From: Flavobacteriales bacterium
Lineage (GTDB): Bacteria > Bacteroidota > Bacteroidia > Flavobacteriales_F > PHOS-HE28
Direction: 5' to 3'
Length of the DNA: 64,000 bases
NCBI GenBank assembly: GCA_016710965.1
Contig: JADJTW010000008.1
Span: forward strand, 1-64,000
The notes beneath the pieces are model-generated. The model was not told where the DNA came from. It did no database searches and saw nothing but the letters and a program-made list of their open reading frames with translations. The translations under genes and the position numbers were made by a program. Shown piece after piece: positions 16,007 to 24,846 of this stretch. The first letter of the stretch is position 1. Every line of letters begins with the position of its first letter.

Positions 16007-16360
16007 ATGATGATCGAAGTGCTCCGGGCAAAGCTGCACCGTGTGAGGATCACCGAGGCGGATGTGAACTACATCGGCAGCATCACGCTGGACGAGGACC
16101 TGATTGACGCAGTCGGTTTCGTCGAAGGCGAGAAGGTGCAGGTGCTCAACGTGAACAATGGCGAGCGGTTGGAGACGTACGTGATCAAGGGCGAACGGGG
16201 CAGTGGCGCGGTTTGCCTCAATGGACCAGCCGCACTGAAGGCAAGCGTCGGTGACATTGTGATCGTTGTGGCGTACGCACAAATGGGATTGGACGAAGCC
16301 CGGGCATTCCGGCCCAGGATCGTTTTCCCGGATGAGGGCACCAACCGTATCAAGGCGTGA
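16007..16360 (+). CDS. panD: Aspartate 1-decarboxylase proenzyme
   Basis: It makes beta-alanine from aspartate for PanC. It is a pyruvoyl enzyme made by self-cleavage at Gly24-Ser25, visible in NYIGSITLDEDL. KLHRVRITEADVNY, the conserved Tyr58-region ERLETYVI and NGPAALKASVGDIVIVVAY complete the family pattern. Length 117 is usual. The downstream membrane protein begins with GTG overlapping the panD stop (GTGA at 16357-16360), so the two are translationally coupled. Confidence 0.97.
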   Translation: MMIEVLRAKLHRVRITEADVNYIGSITLDEDLIDAVGFVEGEKVQVLNVNNGERLETYVIKGERGSGAVCLNGPAALKASVGDIVIVVAYAQMGLDEARAFRPRIVFPDEGTNRIKA

Positions 16361-17376
16361 AGAAAGCGCTGGTTGCCGCGCTCAAGATCATCGTGCCGCT
16401 CGGCATCGGAGGCTGGTTGATCTACAAGCAATACCACGACCTCAGCGCTGCTCAGAGGCAGGAACTATTCGAAGCCTTCGGGGATGCGGATCTCTTTTGG
16501 CTCGGATCGGCCACTTTGGTCGGCTGGCTGGCGCACGTGAGCCGCGGCTGGCGATGGCGCTATCTGTTGGAGCCCATCGGGCATCGCCCAGGTTTCTGGA
16601 ACTGCTACCACGGAGTCATGATCGGATACTTCATCAACATGTTCGTGCCACGAGCAGGCGAAGCAAGCCGAGCCGTCTCCCTGTACCGCACCGAACGAGT
16701 ACCCTTCGAGAAGGGATTCGGTACCATACTGGCCGAGCGCGTGGTGGATATGGTTGTGCTTCTGGGATTCGCTGCCGTGGCGCTGCTGTTGCAACTGGAC
16801 AAGCTGGATCTCTTCCGCGCGCGGATCACAGACTTCAATAGCACCAATGGTTCCGGGGCTGAAGAAGGCGCGGCCTGGGGGAGCTGGCTTTTCTACCTGC
16901 TGCTTGCCGCAGCGATCGGCGCAGCGGTGTTCGTCCTCTCCCGTCCAGTACTGCGCGCACGAGCACTGGAGTTGGTACGCGGTTTCGTTCAAGGCCTGAA
17001 AGCGGTCTTCGAGACCAAGAAGAAGGTCCTCTTCGTCCTTCACACCGCCTTCATCTGGGCCGCTTACCTCGGTATGTTCCAAGTGGGCTTCTACTGCCTG
17101 CCTTCGATGCAGGTGGTTCCGTTTGCTGGCATCCTGGCCGGATTCATCGCGGGTGCTGTCGGTATCATCCTGGTGCAAGGCGGTATCGGGGTCTACCCCG
17201 CCTTCGTGGCGCTCATCGTTGGCGTGTATATGCCTGCGGCGGAGGGAGGTGGCCTGCTGCGGCCCGATGCCCTGGCCATGGGCTGGCTGCTTTGGGCCGC
17301 GCAAACGCTGATGATCATCGTGCTCGGTGGGCTCTCGCTACTTTTGACCGCCTTGCAACGCACCCGTGAAGCATGA
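16357..17376 (+). CDS. Lysylphosphatidylglycerol synthase TM-region family membrane protein
   Basis: A 339-residue polytopic inner-membrane protein of the YbhN/UPF0104 (flippase-like) family: about eight hydrophobic helices, an early KIIVPLGIGGWLIYKQ segment, the SRGWRWRYLLEPIGHRP loop, NMFVPRAGEASRAVSLYR and GTILAERVVDMVVLLG, and a late GGIGVYPAFVALIVGVY helix. Family members are linked to lipid flipping or lipid modification; the lysyl-transferase domain of MprF is absent. It starts with GTG, overlapping panD, and its last bases (ATGA at 17373-17376) offer a start to the next gene. Confidence 0.88.
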   Translation: MKKALVAALKIIVPLGIGGWLIYKQYHDLSAAQRQELFEAFGDADLFWLGSATLVGWLAHVSRGWRWRYLLEPIGHRPGFWNCYHGVMIGYFINMFVPRAGEASRAVSLYRTERVPFEKGFGTILAERVVDMVVLLGFAAVALLLQLDKLDLFRARITDFNSTNGSGAEEGAAWGSWLFYLLLAAAIGAAVFVLSRPVLRARALELVRGFVQGLKAVFETKKKVLFVLHTAFIWAAYLGMFQVGFYCLPSMQVVPFAGILAGFIAGAVGIILVQGGIGVYPAFVALIVGVYMPAAEGGGLLRPDALAMGWLLWAAQTLMIIVLGGLSLLLTALQRTREA

Positions 17377-17457
17377 CCACCCACGTGGAAACATCCTGTT
17401 GCCGATCGTCGCATCGTTGACATCGACAGCATCAAGCGCCTGTGCAACATCTGGCGC

Positions 17458-17877
17458 ATGAAGGGCGACCGCATCGTGTTCACAAACGGCTGTTTCGACA
17501 TCCTCCATCGTGGGCATGTCGAGTACTTGCAGGAAGCAGCGGCCCTCGGCGACCGGCTTGTCATCGGATTGAACAGCGATGCGAGCGTAGGCCGCCAGGG
17601 CAAAGGACCGGACCGGCCGCTGAACGATGAGCGAAGCCGCGCGAAGGTGCTTGCCGCTCTTCGCCTTGTTGATGCCGTGGTCATCTTCGAAGAAGACACG
17701 CCGCTGGCACTCATCCAGGCCGTGGCACCTGACGTTCTGGTGAAAGGCGGCGACTGGAGCGAAGACGCCATCGTGGGCGCTCCTGCCGTGCGCGAACGTG
17801 GCGGCGAGGTGCGGAGCCTGAAGCTCGTTGAAGGCTTCTCCACGACCGCGCTCGTTGAGAAGATCCGCCGTGGCTAA
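17458..17877 (+). CDS. RfaE2/HldE-C-type nucleotidyltransferase
   Basis: This cytidylyltransferase-fold protein has the HIGH-type motif FTNGCFDILHRGHVEYL, then RLVIGLNSDASV and KGPDRPLNDERSR, and PDVLVKGGDW. Such proteins add AMP to heptose-1-phosphate (ADP-heptose for LPS core) or act on related substrates. From the ATG at 17458 the protein has 139 residues, but similarity plainly continues upstream in the same frame (RRIVDIDSIKRLCNIWRM, from about 17407) where no ATG, GTG or TTG exists. An ATG overlapping the previous stop (17373) is in another frame. Either a near-cognate start is used or the gene carries a +1 indel near 17390-17400. It overlaps the start of radA. Confidence 0.85.
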   Translation: MKGDRIVFTNGCFDILHRGHVEYLQEAAALGDRLVIGLNSDASVGRQGKGPDRPLNDERSRAKVLAALRLVDAVVIFEEDTPLALIQAVAPDVLVKGGDWSEDAIVGAPAVRERGGEVRSLKLVEGFSTTALVEKIRRG

Positions 17878-19243
17878 GCTCCGATCACAGTTCGTTTGCC
17901 AGCAATGCGGCAGCAGCTACCCGCAATGGCTGGGGCAATGCACGCAGTGCAAGCAGTGGAACACGCTCGTCGAAGAGATCGTGGATCGCGCGGAGGAGAA
18001 GCGCGGCACGCCGGCAAGCATCAAGAGCCGCAACCCGCAGCCTGTTGCGTTACACGAGATCCCGGTGAACGACGGCCCGAGGATCGCCTTGAGCGATCGC
18101 GAATTCACGCGGGTGCTCGGAGGCGGTCTCGTGCCGGGCAGCATCACGCTCATCGGCGGCGAGCCCGGCATCGGGAAGAGCACCCTGCTTCTCCAAACGG
18201 CCATCCGCAATCCGTCGTTGCGGACCCTCTACGTTTCCGGTGAGGAGAGCGAACATCAGGTGAAGATGCGCGCCGATCGTCTTCAGGAAGGCAATGCGAA
18301 TGGCGCCAGCGGGTGCTATGTGCTGACCGAAACGAACACGCAGAACATCTTCAAGCACATAGAAGCGCTGGGCCCATCGCTCGTGGTGATCGATAGCGTG
18401 CAGACACTGCACACATCAACGCTCGATGCGAGCCCTGGCAGCGTTGGGCAGGTGCGCGAATGCACCGCGGAGCTCATGCGCTACGCGAAGATCACGGGCA
18501 TTCCCATGGTGCTCATCGGCCACATCACCAAGGATGGGTTCATTGCAGGACCGAAAGTGCTGGAGCACATGGTGGATTGCGTGCTGCAGTTCGAAGGCGA
18601 CCGGGATCATGCCTATCGATTGCTGCGTCCACTGAAGAACCGTTTCGGCAGCACCAATGAACTGGGCATCTACGAAATGCGCGGCAGCGGACTTGCGGAG
18701 GTGGAGGATCCCAGCCAGGTGCTGCTCGGCGATCGTGGAGAACGACCGAGCGGGGTGGTCGTGGCCGCGACCATGGAAGGCATGCGTCCGCTGCTTGTTG
18801 AAGTACAGGCCTTGGTGAGCAGCGCTGTATACGGCACGCCGCAGCGAAGCTCCACCGGCTTCGACCTGCGCCGCATGAACATGCTCCTCGCCGTGCTCGA
18901 GAAGCGTTGCGGTTTCCGGCTCGGGCAAAAGGATGTGTTCCTCAACCTCGCGGGCGGTATCCGCGTGGAGGAACCAGCCATCGACCTCGCCGTGGTGTGC
19001 GCAGTGCTCGGCAGCAACGCTGATATCGCGGTGCCCATGGACGTGTGCTTCGCAGGCGAAGTCGGGCTCACCGGCGAGATCCGACCAGTGAGCCGTACCG
19101 AACAGCGCATTGCGGAAGCGAGCAAATTGGGTTTCGCGCGGATCTTCGTGCCGCGTGGCACCAAAGGCATCGCGCCGGTGAAGGGAACCGATGTGGTGCA
19201 GGTGGCTCGCGTGGAGGAAGTGCTCGCGCTGCTCTTCGGTTGA
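17870..19243 (+). CDS. radA: DNA repair protein RadA (Sms)
   Basis: A branch-migration ATPase for recombination. In order: N-terminal zinc finger (CQQCGSSYPQWLGQCTQC), RecA-like ATPase with Walker A GGEPGIGKSTLL and Walker B LVVIDSVQTL, the RadA-specific LKNRFGSTNELG motif, and a C-terminal Lon-protease-like domain without catalytic function (IRVEEPAIDLAVVCAVLGS). The 457 residues are usual. The start is the GTG at 17870-17872 inside the end of the preceding gene; it opens directly into the zinc finger. Confidence 0.97.
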   Translation: MAKLRSQFVCQQCGSSYPQWLGQCTQCKQWNTLVEEIVDRAEEKRGTPASIKSRNPQPVALHEIPVNDGPRIALSDREFTRVLGGGLVPGSITLIGGEPGIGKSTLLLQTAIRNPSLRTLYVSGEESEHQVKMRADRLQEGNANGASGCYVLTETNTQNIFKHIEALGPSLVVIDSVQTLHTSTLDASPGSVGQVRECTAELMRYAKITGIPMVLIGHITKDGFIAGPKVLEHMVDCVLQFEGDRDHAYRLLRPLKNRFGSTNELGIYEMRGSGLAEVEDPSQVLLGDRGERPSGVVVAATMEGMRPLLVEVQALVSSAVYGTPQRSSTGFDLRRMNMLLAVLEKRCGFRLGQKDVFLNLAGGIRVEEPAIDLAVVCAVLGSNADIAVPMDVCFAGEVGLTGEIRPVSRTEQRIAEASKLGFARIFVPRGTKGIAPVKGTDVVQVARVEEVLALLFG

Positions 19244-19357
19244 GCGCCCCATCGTAGGATGATGTGAAGGGTTGCCTGCAAGCAACCCATTCGTAACCGG
19301 CCGTTCTAGCCAAGTCGATCGCCACGGTTCCACTCTTCCCGGCGCGTTCGATCACGC

Positions 19358-19765
19358 ATGCCTTCCACCAAGCTCGGGCAGTACATCACTACCACGCTCA
19401 TCGCGGACCGCCTCATTGAACAACGGTACCACCCGCTCGCGATCCCTTCACCGGCCCTGTTCCTCGAGGCGCGGAAGGCGCGTGAACGCATTACGCGTAA
19501 GGCCGGCCCCTCCGCAGTGCTCATCGTGCTGCCACTGGAGATGCCGGTGGACCCGCCCTCGACCAACGTGGACTTCTTCCGACAGGAGAGCCAGATGCGC
19601 AGCATTCTCGCGCTTGCCGTGGTTGCCGAAAGCGCGGTGGTCAACGCCGCCACCAAATTCTACTTCCGCTACCATGCGCAATCATTCGAGGCGAAGGTCT
19701 TCACCGAGGAAGCCGAGGCCCGGGCCTGGTTGCAGGAGCAGCTCAAGATGGACGCGCGAGCCTGA
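19358..19765 (+). CDS. Hypothetical protein with STAS/SpoIIAA-like features
   Basis: A 135-residue soluble protein I cannot assign firmly. Its centre (SAVLIVLPLEMP, then SILALAVVAESAVVNAATKFYFRYH) and end (FEAKVFTEEAEARAWLQEQL) resemble the STAS-like SpoIIAA fold, in which the last helix often reads F-x-E-x-A-x-AWL. No catalytic residues stand out. It lies 114 bp after radA on the same strand and is convergent with the acyl-CoA dehydrogenase gene. Start ATG 19358 is the first in frame. Confidence 0.65.
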   Translation: MPSTKLGQYITTTLIADRLIEQRYHPLAIPSPALFLEARKARERITRKAGPSAVLIVLPLEMPVDPPSTNVDFFRQESQMRSILALAVVAESAVVNAATKFYFRYHAQSFEAKVFTEEAEARAWLQEQLKMDARA

Positions 19766-19786
19766 CGACCGGAGGATAGCGCTCGC

Positions 19787-21001
19787 CTACTTGAACGCCG
19801 CGATCCCCGTCACATCCTGCCCGGTGATGAGCAGGTGGATGTCGTGCGTGCCTTCGTAGGTCACCACGCTTTCCAGGTTCATCATGTGGCGCATGATGGG
19901 GTACTCGTTGGTGATGCCCATGCCGCCGAGGATCTGGCGCGCTTCACGCGCGATCGTCATCGCAAGGTGTACGTTGTTGCGTTTCGCCATGCTGATCTGG
20001 GCAGTGGTCGCGCGAGCTTCATTGCGCAGCACGCCCAATCGCCACGTTAGCAATTGCGCCTTCGTGATCTCGGTGATCATTTCGGCGAGCTTCTTCTGTG
20101 TGAGCTGGAAGCCCCCGATGGGCTTGCCGAACTGGATGCGCTGCTGCGAATAGCGCAGCGCCGTATCATAGCATTCCATGGCCACGCCGAGGGTACCCCA
20201 GGCGATGCCATAGCGTGCGCTGTCGAGGCACCCGAGCGGAGCACCGAGGCCGCTCTTGTTCGGCAGCAGGTTGTTCTTCGGCACCTTCACATTGTCGAAC
20301 ACCAGTTCGCCGGTTGGGCTGGCCCGCAAGGAGAGCTTGCCATGCGTGGTAGGCGTGGTGAAGCCTTCCATGCCGCGCTCCACCAATAAGCCATGTATGC
20401 GGCCCTCGGTATTCTCCGCTTTCGCCCACACCACCGCAACGTCGGCCAGCGGACTGTTGCTGATCCACATCTTGGCTCCGTTGAGGAGATAGTGATCTCC
20501 CTTGTCCTGGAATGTGGTGACCATGCCTCCGGGGTTGCTGCCGTGGTCGGGTTCGGTCAATCCGAAGCAGCCGATCTTCTTCCCTTGGGCGAGTTGCGGC
20601 AGCCATTTCTTCTTCTGCTCCTCGCTGCCGTATTTCCAGATCGGGTACATCACCAATGATCCCTGCACGCTGCACAGGCTGCGCAAGCCGCTATCGCAAC
20701 GTTCGATCTCCTGCATGATAAGTCCGTAGCTGATCTGGTCGAGGCCCATGCCGCCGTACTCAACCGGCACCATCGGGCCGAAAGCTCCGATCTCCGCGAG
20801 GCCTGGAATGATGTCGGGGCTGAAGGTTGCGGTCTCGAACCGCTCCTCGATGATCGGCTTGAGGTGCTTGCTCACATGCTTTCGCGCGGTATCGCGGATG
20901 AGCTTGTGCTCCTCGGTGAGGAGTTCATCCACCAGGTAGTGGTCGTGGGCTTGGTAGAGATCGGTGGCGGCCTTCTTCGAGGCGGTGGTGGTGGTGCTCA
21001 T
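19787..21001 (-). CDS. Acyl-CoA dehydrogenase, glutaryl-CoA dehydrogenase type
   Basis: An FAD flavoenzyme of 404 residues. The order is N-terminal helical domain, FAD-binding middle (CFGLTEPDHGSNPGGM, KMWISNSPLADVAVVWAK), and C-terminal helical domain. The catalytic base is the Glu in VTYEGTHDIHLLITG. CDSGLRSLCSVQGSLVM contains the arginine that in glutaryl-CoA dehydrogenases holds the distal carboxylate, so oxidative decarboxylation of glutaryl-CoA (lysine/tryptophan catabolism) is likely; the exact substrate is inference. No partner genes are nearby. It is divergent from DUF4271, 57 bp apart. Confidence 0.92.
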   Translation of the reverse strand: MSTTTTASKKAATDLYQAHDHYLVDELLTEEHKLIRDTARKHVSKHLKPIIEERFETATFSPDIIPGLAEIGAFGPMVPVEYGGMGLDQISYGLIMQEIERCDSGLRSLCSVQGSLVMYPIWKYGSEEQKKKWLPQLAQGKKIGCFGLTEPDHGSNPGGMVTTFQDKGDHYLLNGAKMWISNSPLADVAVVWAKAENTEGRIHGLLVERGMEGFTTPTTHGKLSLRASPTGELVFDNVKVPKNNLLPNKSGLGAPLGCLDSARYGIAWGTLGVAMECYDTALRYSQQRIQFGKPIGGFQLTQKKLAEMITEITKAQLLTWRLGVLRNEARATTAQISMAKRNNVHLAMTIAREARQILGGMGITNEYPIMRHMMNLESVVTYEGTHDIHLLITGQDVTGIAAFK

Positions 21002-21008
21002 GCGGCGG

Positions 21009-21053
21009 CGAAATTAGGTCACGCTCCGGGGCCGATCCGCGCATCTACTTTTG
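21009..21053. promoter_or_regulatory. Divergent pair of start-proximal -7 boxes
   Basis: The 57-bp gap between two divergent genes holds TAATTTCG on the minus strand (21016-21009), seven nt before the dehydrogenase ATG, and TACTTTTG on the plus strand (21046-21053), five nt before the DUF4271 ATG. Both would give leaderless mRNAs. Confidence 0.6.
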
Positions 21054-21058
21054 CGGCG

Positions 21059-21733
21059 ATGGAGCCTGTTGCACGCGCGCACGACCCGCTGGCTGCCGAG
21101 TGGGTCACAGGCCTGTTCCTGCTGGCGCTCATCTTCATTGCCGCGATCAACCGCAACGCGCCGCGCAAATGGCGATTCTTGCTGCGCGAGGGCCTGCGCA
21201 TGAGACAGGGGCCGAAGACACTGCGGGACGAACTGGACCTGCAGGACCGCAATTTTCTCGGGATCGTGCTCCTCGCCATCGCCAGTATCGCACTGTTCAC
21301 CTGGCAAGCGCTCCACGTCGAGCAGATCGAGCACGTTCCTTCCTATCTCTCGCTGATCGGCATGCTCACAGGCGTGCTCGTTACGCTTTGGTTGATCGTC
21401 CGCGCGAGCGGGATCCTGGCCAACAGCGACGTCGGCACCCGCGAGCATGCACGCTCGGGCTCGATCATGCTCGCCTTGCTTGGCGTGGCCTTGTTCCCCG
21501 TGGTGGTGCTCTTGGCCTATCAGACGGAGTGGCGGGAGGAACTGGTGCGTGTCGGATATGCCTTGGTTGCAACAGCGCTGCTCTACCGATGGGCACGCAG
21601 CATCTGGGTCGGCATGGCCGACGGGGTCCCGATCAGGTACATTATTCTCTACTTTTGCGCCGCCGAAGCAATGCCCTTGCTGCTTGCGATCCACGCTCTT
21701 CGGCCCCCGATCCACCCGACAGTGAACCTCTAA
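21059..21733 (+). CDS. DUF4271 family membrane protein
   Basis: A 224-residue polytopic inner-membrane protein of a Bacteroidota-specific family without known function. Six or so hydrophobic helices are visible, e.g. VTGLFLLALIFIAAI, NFLGIVLLAIASIALFTW, SIMLALLGVALFPVVVLLAY and YIILYFCAAEAMPLLLAIHA. The ATG at 21059 sits five nt after a TACTTTTG box. hemD follows 11 bp later; as I recall, DUF4271 next to a uroporphyrinogen-III-synthase gene is a common Bacteroidota arrangement. Confidence 0.88.
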   Translation: MEPVARAHDPLAAEWVTGLFLLALIFIAAINRNAPRKWRFLLREGLRMRQGPKTLRDELDLQDRNFLGIVLLAIASIALFTWQALHVEQIEHVPSYLSLIGMLTGVLVTLWLIVRASGILANSDVGTREHARSGSIMLALLGVALFPVVVLLAYQTEWREELVRVGYALVATALLYRWARSIWVGMADGVPIRYIILYFCAAEAMPLLLAIHALRPPIHPTVNL

Positions 21734-21744
21734 GCCGATCGGCC

Positions 21745-22494
21745 TTGAAGATCAAGACCATCCTTGTTTCGCAGCCCGCGCCCACGGACGAGAAATCGCC
21801 GTACCACGAGCTCGCGAAGAAGTTCAATCTCAAGATCGACTTCCGGCCCTTCATCAAGGTGGAGTCAGTGGCTGGCCAGGACTTCCGCCAAGAGCGCATC
21901 AATATACTGGACCACAGTGCCATCGTACTCACCAGCCGCAATGCGGTGGACCACTTCTTCCGCATGTGCAAGGAGCTCCGCCTCACGGTGCCGGAGACCA
22001 TGAAGTACTTCTGCGTGAGCGAAAGCGTGGCTTACTATGTCCAGAAGTACATCGTGTACCGCAAGCGGAAGGTCTTCATCGGCAAGCAGAGCTTCGGCGA
22101 CCTGGTGGACGTGATCAAGAAGCACAAGGACGAGACCTACCTGGTTCCGTGCAGCGATATCCAGAAGCAGGAGATCCCCGAGATGCTGGACAAGGCCGGT
22201 GTGAAGTATACCAATGCGGTCTTCTACCGAACGGTGGCCAGCGACCTCAGTGACATCAAAGAACTCGGCTACGATATGCTCGTCTTCTTCAGCCCCGGGG
22301 GTATCGAAAGCCTGAAGAAGAACTTCCCGAAGTTCAAACAGAACGGCGTGTTCATTGCCGCCTTCGGGCCCACCACGGCAAAGGCCGTTCGCGACAACGG
22401 CCTGCGGCTCGACTTGGAAGCGCCATTGCCCGAAGCCCCGAGCATGACCGGCGCCATGGAGCTTTTCATCAAGCGCGAAGCGAAGAAGAAGTGA
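21745..22494 (+). CDS. hemD: Uroporphyrinogen-III synthase
   Basis: It cyclises hydroxymethylbilane to uroporphyrinogen III in haem and sirohaem synthesis. The 249-residue protein shows the two-lobed HemD fold in its Bacteroidota form: TILVSQPAPTDEKSPYHELA at the start, IVLTSRNAVDHFFRM, then YLVPCSDIQKQEIPEML, VFYRTVASDL, LVFFSPGGIESLKKNF and FIAAFGPTTAKAVRDNGL. The start is TTG (21745-21747), since no ATG lies before the conserved N-terminus. It is part of the run DUF4271-hemD-rnpA-yidD-S41. Confidence 0.93.
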   Translation: MKIKTILVSQPAPTDEKSPYHELAKKFNLKIDFRPFIKVESVAGQDFRQERINILDHSAIVLTSRNAVDHFFRMCKELRLTVPETMKYFCVSESVAYYVQKYIVYRKRKVFIGKQSFGDLVDVIKKHKDETYLVPCSDIQKQEIPEMLDKAGVKYTNAVFYRTVASDLSDIKELGYDMLVFFSPGGIESLKKNFPKFKQNGVFIAAFGPTTAKAVRDNGLRLDLEAPLPEAPSMTGAMELFIKREAKKK

Positions 22495-22546
22495 GCCCCG
22501 CGTGTCACCGGGCCAACCGTCCGTGACGCGCAATGAGCCGCAACGC

Positions 22547-22930
22547 ATGCGCAGCGCTACCTTCAGCAAGCACGAGCGGTTGCGCGGCAGGACCCGAGTT
22601 CAGGAAGTGGTTTCCGCAGGCCGCGCGTTGCACGATGCGCCATTCCGGATAACCGGACGGATCATGCAACTGCCAACCGACGCACCAGCGCAAGTGGCCT
22701 TCGCCGTGCCCAAGCGCAACCTGAAGCTCGCCGTGCATCGCAACCGCATGAAGCGCCTCATGCGCGAGGCCTATCGCCTGAACAAACACCGCTGGTACGA
22801 ACCCCTTCGTGCGGCAGGTGTACAGTGCGCATGGCTCATCGTCTTCAACGGCAAGGCACCCGTGACCCTGGCAGAGACGCAGCTGAAAATAACGCGGTCG
22901 ATGGAGCGTTGGCTCAAGGAACATGGATAA
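22547..22930 (+). CDS. rnpA: Ribonuclease P protein component
   Basis: The protein subunit of RNase P, which matures tRNA 5' ends. RNR signature: FAVPKRNLKLAVHRNRMKRLMREAYR, shown here as VHRNRMKRLMREAYR; TFSKHERLRGRTRVQEV is the usual N-terminus. I prefer the ATG at 22547 (127 residues), because the typical protein starts just before TFSKHERL; a GTG at 22502 would add 15 residues. It overlaps yidD by 8 bp, the common rnpA-yidD pairing, though rpmH and yidC are not nearby. Confidence 0.93.
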   Translation: MRSATFSKHERLRGRTRVQEVVSAGRALHDAPFRITGRIMQLPTDAPAQVAFAVPKRNLKLAVHRNRMKRLMREAYRLNKHRWYEPLRAAGVQCAWLIVFNGKAPVTLAETQLKITRSMERWLKEHG

Positions 22931-23171
22931 GCTGCTCGCCTGGCCCTTGATCGCTCTGGTGCTGGTCTATCGCCATGTCCTTTCGCCGTTGTTGCCAGGC
23001 TCCTGCCGGTATACGCCCACCTGCTCGGAGTACGGCCTGCTCGCATTGCGCAGGCATGGCGCATTTCGCGGCGGCTGGCTCACCCTCAAGCGCTTTCTAT
23101 CTTGTCACCCATGGGGCGGTCATGGTCATGACCCGGTCCCCGAAGCACCTTCGCATCATGCACATCCGTAG
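22923..23171 (+). CDS. yidD: Membrane protein insertion efficiency factor YidD
   Basis: An 82-residue amphipathic membrane-associated protein that aids YidC-dependent insertion. The signature is RHVLSPLLPGSCRYTPTCSEYG, here RYTPTCSEYGLLALRRHGAFRG, followed by KRFLSCHPWGGHGHDPVP; the three conserved cysteines are present. It overlaps rnpA at its start and the S41 protease start at its end by 14 bp. Confidence 0.95.
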   Translation: MDKLLAWPLIALVLVYRHVLSPLLPGSCRYTPTCSEYGLLALRRHGAFRGGWLTLKRFLSCHPWGGHGHDPVPEAPSHHAHP

Positions 23172-24831
23172 GACGAAATCGAGCGCCTGGCGCACCTGGC
23201 TCCTTGTCGCCGCCATTGCTGGTGGCGGTGCCTTCACCATCTCGGCTGGCGACAGCTACTTCGAGATCAGCAAGAACCTGGAGATCTTCACCGAGCTGTA
23301 CAAGGAGCTCAACATCTACTACGTGGATGACACGCAGCCCGGTAAGCTCATGAAGACCGGCATCGACGCGATGCTGCACTCGCTCGACCCGTACACGCAA
23401 TACATCCCGGAGAGCGACATGGAGGACTACCGGTTCATGACCACCGGGCAGTACGGCGGCATCGGAGCCTTGATCAAGCGCAAAGGCGAGACCGTGGTGG
23501 TAAGCGAACCGTACGAGAACTACCCGGCCATGAAAGCGGGGATATGGGCTGGCGACGAGATCATGGAGGTGGATGGCAAACGAATCGCCGGCATGAACAC
23601 CGAAGAGGTGAGCAAATTGCTCAAGGGACAGGCTGGCAGCAGCGTGAAGGTGGTGGCACGACGCGGCATGGCGGAACCGGTGACCTATACGCTCACCCGC
23701 GAAGAGATCAAGATCCCCGATGTGCCTTACAAAGGCATCGTGGATGAAACGAACCATGTGGGCTACATCAAGCTCAACAGCTTCACTCAAACAGCCGGGC
23801 AGGAGGTTCGTACCGCGCTGAAGGAATTGAAGGAGAAGGGCGCCACCAGCATGATCCTGGACCTGCGTGGCAACGGCGGCGGGCTGCTGCGCGAAGCCGT
23901 CAACATCGTGAACCTGTTCGTGCCGAAGAACGAGCTGGTGGTGGAGACCAAGGGCCGCATAGCCGAATGGGACAAGACCTACAAGACACTGGGCGAAGCG
24001 CTGGACGCAGAGATCCCGCTGATCGTCCTGGTCGATGGAGGCAGCGCCAGCGCCAGCGAGATCGTCTGCGGCGCCTTGCAGGACCTCGACCGGGCCGTGA
24101 TCGTGGGCGAGCGCACATTCGGCAAAGGGCTGGTGCAGCAAACGCGCGACCTGTACTACAACAGCAAGCTGAAGGTGACCGTGGCCAAGTACTACATCCC
24201 CAGCGGCCGTTGCATCCAGAAGCTCGACTACTCGCACCGCGATAGCACCGGGACCGTTGCGGAAGTGAAAGAAGAGGCGATCGCCGAGTTCAAGACGCGC
24301 AATGGCCGGCCCGTGTTCGATGGCCGCGGCGTGCTGCCCGACGTGACCGTGATGGACCCGGAACTGGCCAAGGTGGTCGGCGGCCTTTACCAGGAAGACA
24401 TCTTCTTCGATTTCGCCACCAGCTACCGTGCAAACCATGCGGACATTGGGCCCGCAGCTGATTTCAGATTGACCGAGGAGATCTACGCCTCCTTCATCGA
24501 ATTCGCCAAGAACAAGGAGTTCGACTACGATACCGAGAGCATGGCTGCGCTCGACACGCTGATCGCCCGCACCAAGGAGGAACGCTACTACGAGCACGCA
24601 CAGGCGCAGATCGAAGCCTTGCGCAAGGAACTCGCGCCTGACCGGGCCGAGGAACTGGTCCGATTCCGCAGCGACATCGAAGAAGTGCTGCGCAACGAGC
24701 TCGTCTCCCGCTACCACTTCCAGACCGGCCGTGCCCAAGCCGCCATGAACACCGACCCGTACGTGCGCAAAGCCGTCGAGATCTTCGCACAGCACGGCAC
24801 GGCCGCCATCCTGGCCGGCACGAAGAAGTAG
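23158..24831 (+). CDS. S41 family C-terminal processing peptidase (second copy)
   Basis: A 557-residue periplasmic protease with an N-terminal membrane anchor (WLLVAAIAGGGAFTISAG). N-terminal region FTELYKELNIYYVDDT and LDPYTQYIPESD, PDZ domain (GIGALIKRKGETVVVSEP... GDEIMEVDGKRI), then the S41 core with catalytic Ser in DGGSASASEIVCGA and Lys in ERTFGKGLVQQ. The C-terminal part is charged and helical. It is clearly paralogous to the enzyme at 7674-9299 but shares only moderate identity. The ATG at 23158 is chosen because it gives a basic N-terminus (MHIRRTKSSAWR) before the anchor. Confidence 0.95.
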   Translation: MHIRRTKSSAWRTWLLVAAIAGGGAFTISAGDSYFEISKNLEIFTELYKELNIYYVDDTQPGKLMKTGIDAMLHSLDPYTQYIPESDMEDYRFMTTGQYGGIGALIKRKGETVVVSEPYENYPAMKAGIWAGDEIMEVDGKRIAGMNTEEVSKLLKGQAGSSVKVVARRGMAEPVTYTLTREEIKIPDVPYKGIVDETNHVGYIKLNSFTQTAGQEVRTALKELKEKGATSMILDLRGNGGGLLREAVNIVNLFVPKNELVVETKGRIAEWDKTYKTLGEALDAEIPLIVLVDGGSASASEIVCGALQDLDRAVIVGERTFGKGLVQQTRDLYYNSKLKVTVAKYYIPSGRCIQKLDYSHRDSTGTVAEVKEEAIAEFKTRNGRPVFDGRGVLPDVTVMDPELAKVVGGLYQEDIFFDFATSYRANHADIGPAADFRLTEEIYASFIEFAKNKEFDYDTESMAALDTLIARTKEERYYEHAQAQIEALRKELAPDRAEELVRFRSDIEEVLRNELVSRYHFQTGRAQAAMNTDPYVRKAVEIFAQHGTAAILAGTKK

Positions 24832-24846
24832 GACCTGCCGCTTCGC

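Noticed and set aside
17411..17421. CGT-TGA-C resembling the prfB +1 frameshift site in the RfaE2 region
   Set aside because: It lacks the CUU slippery codon and the upstream Shine-Dalgarno-like stimulator, and homology already exists in the main frame before this point.
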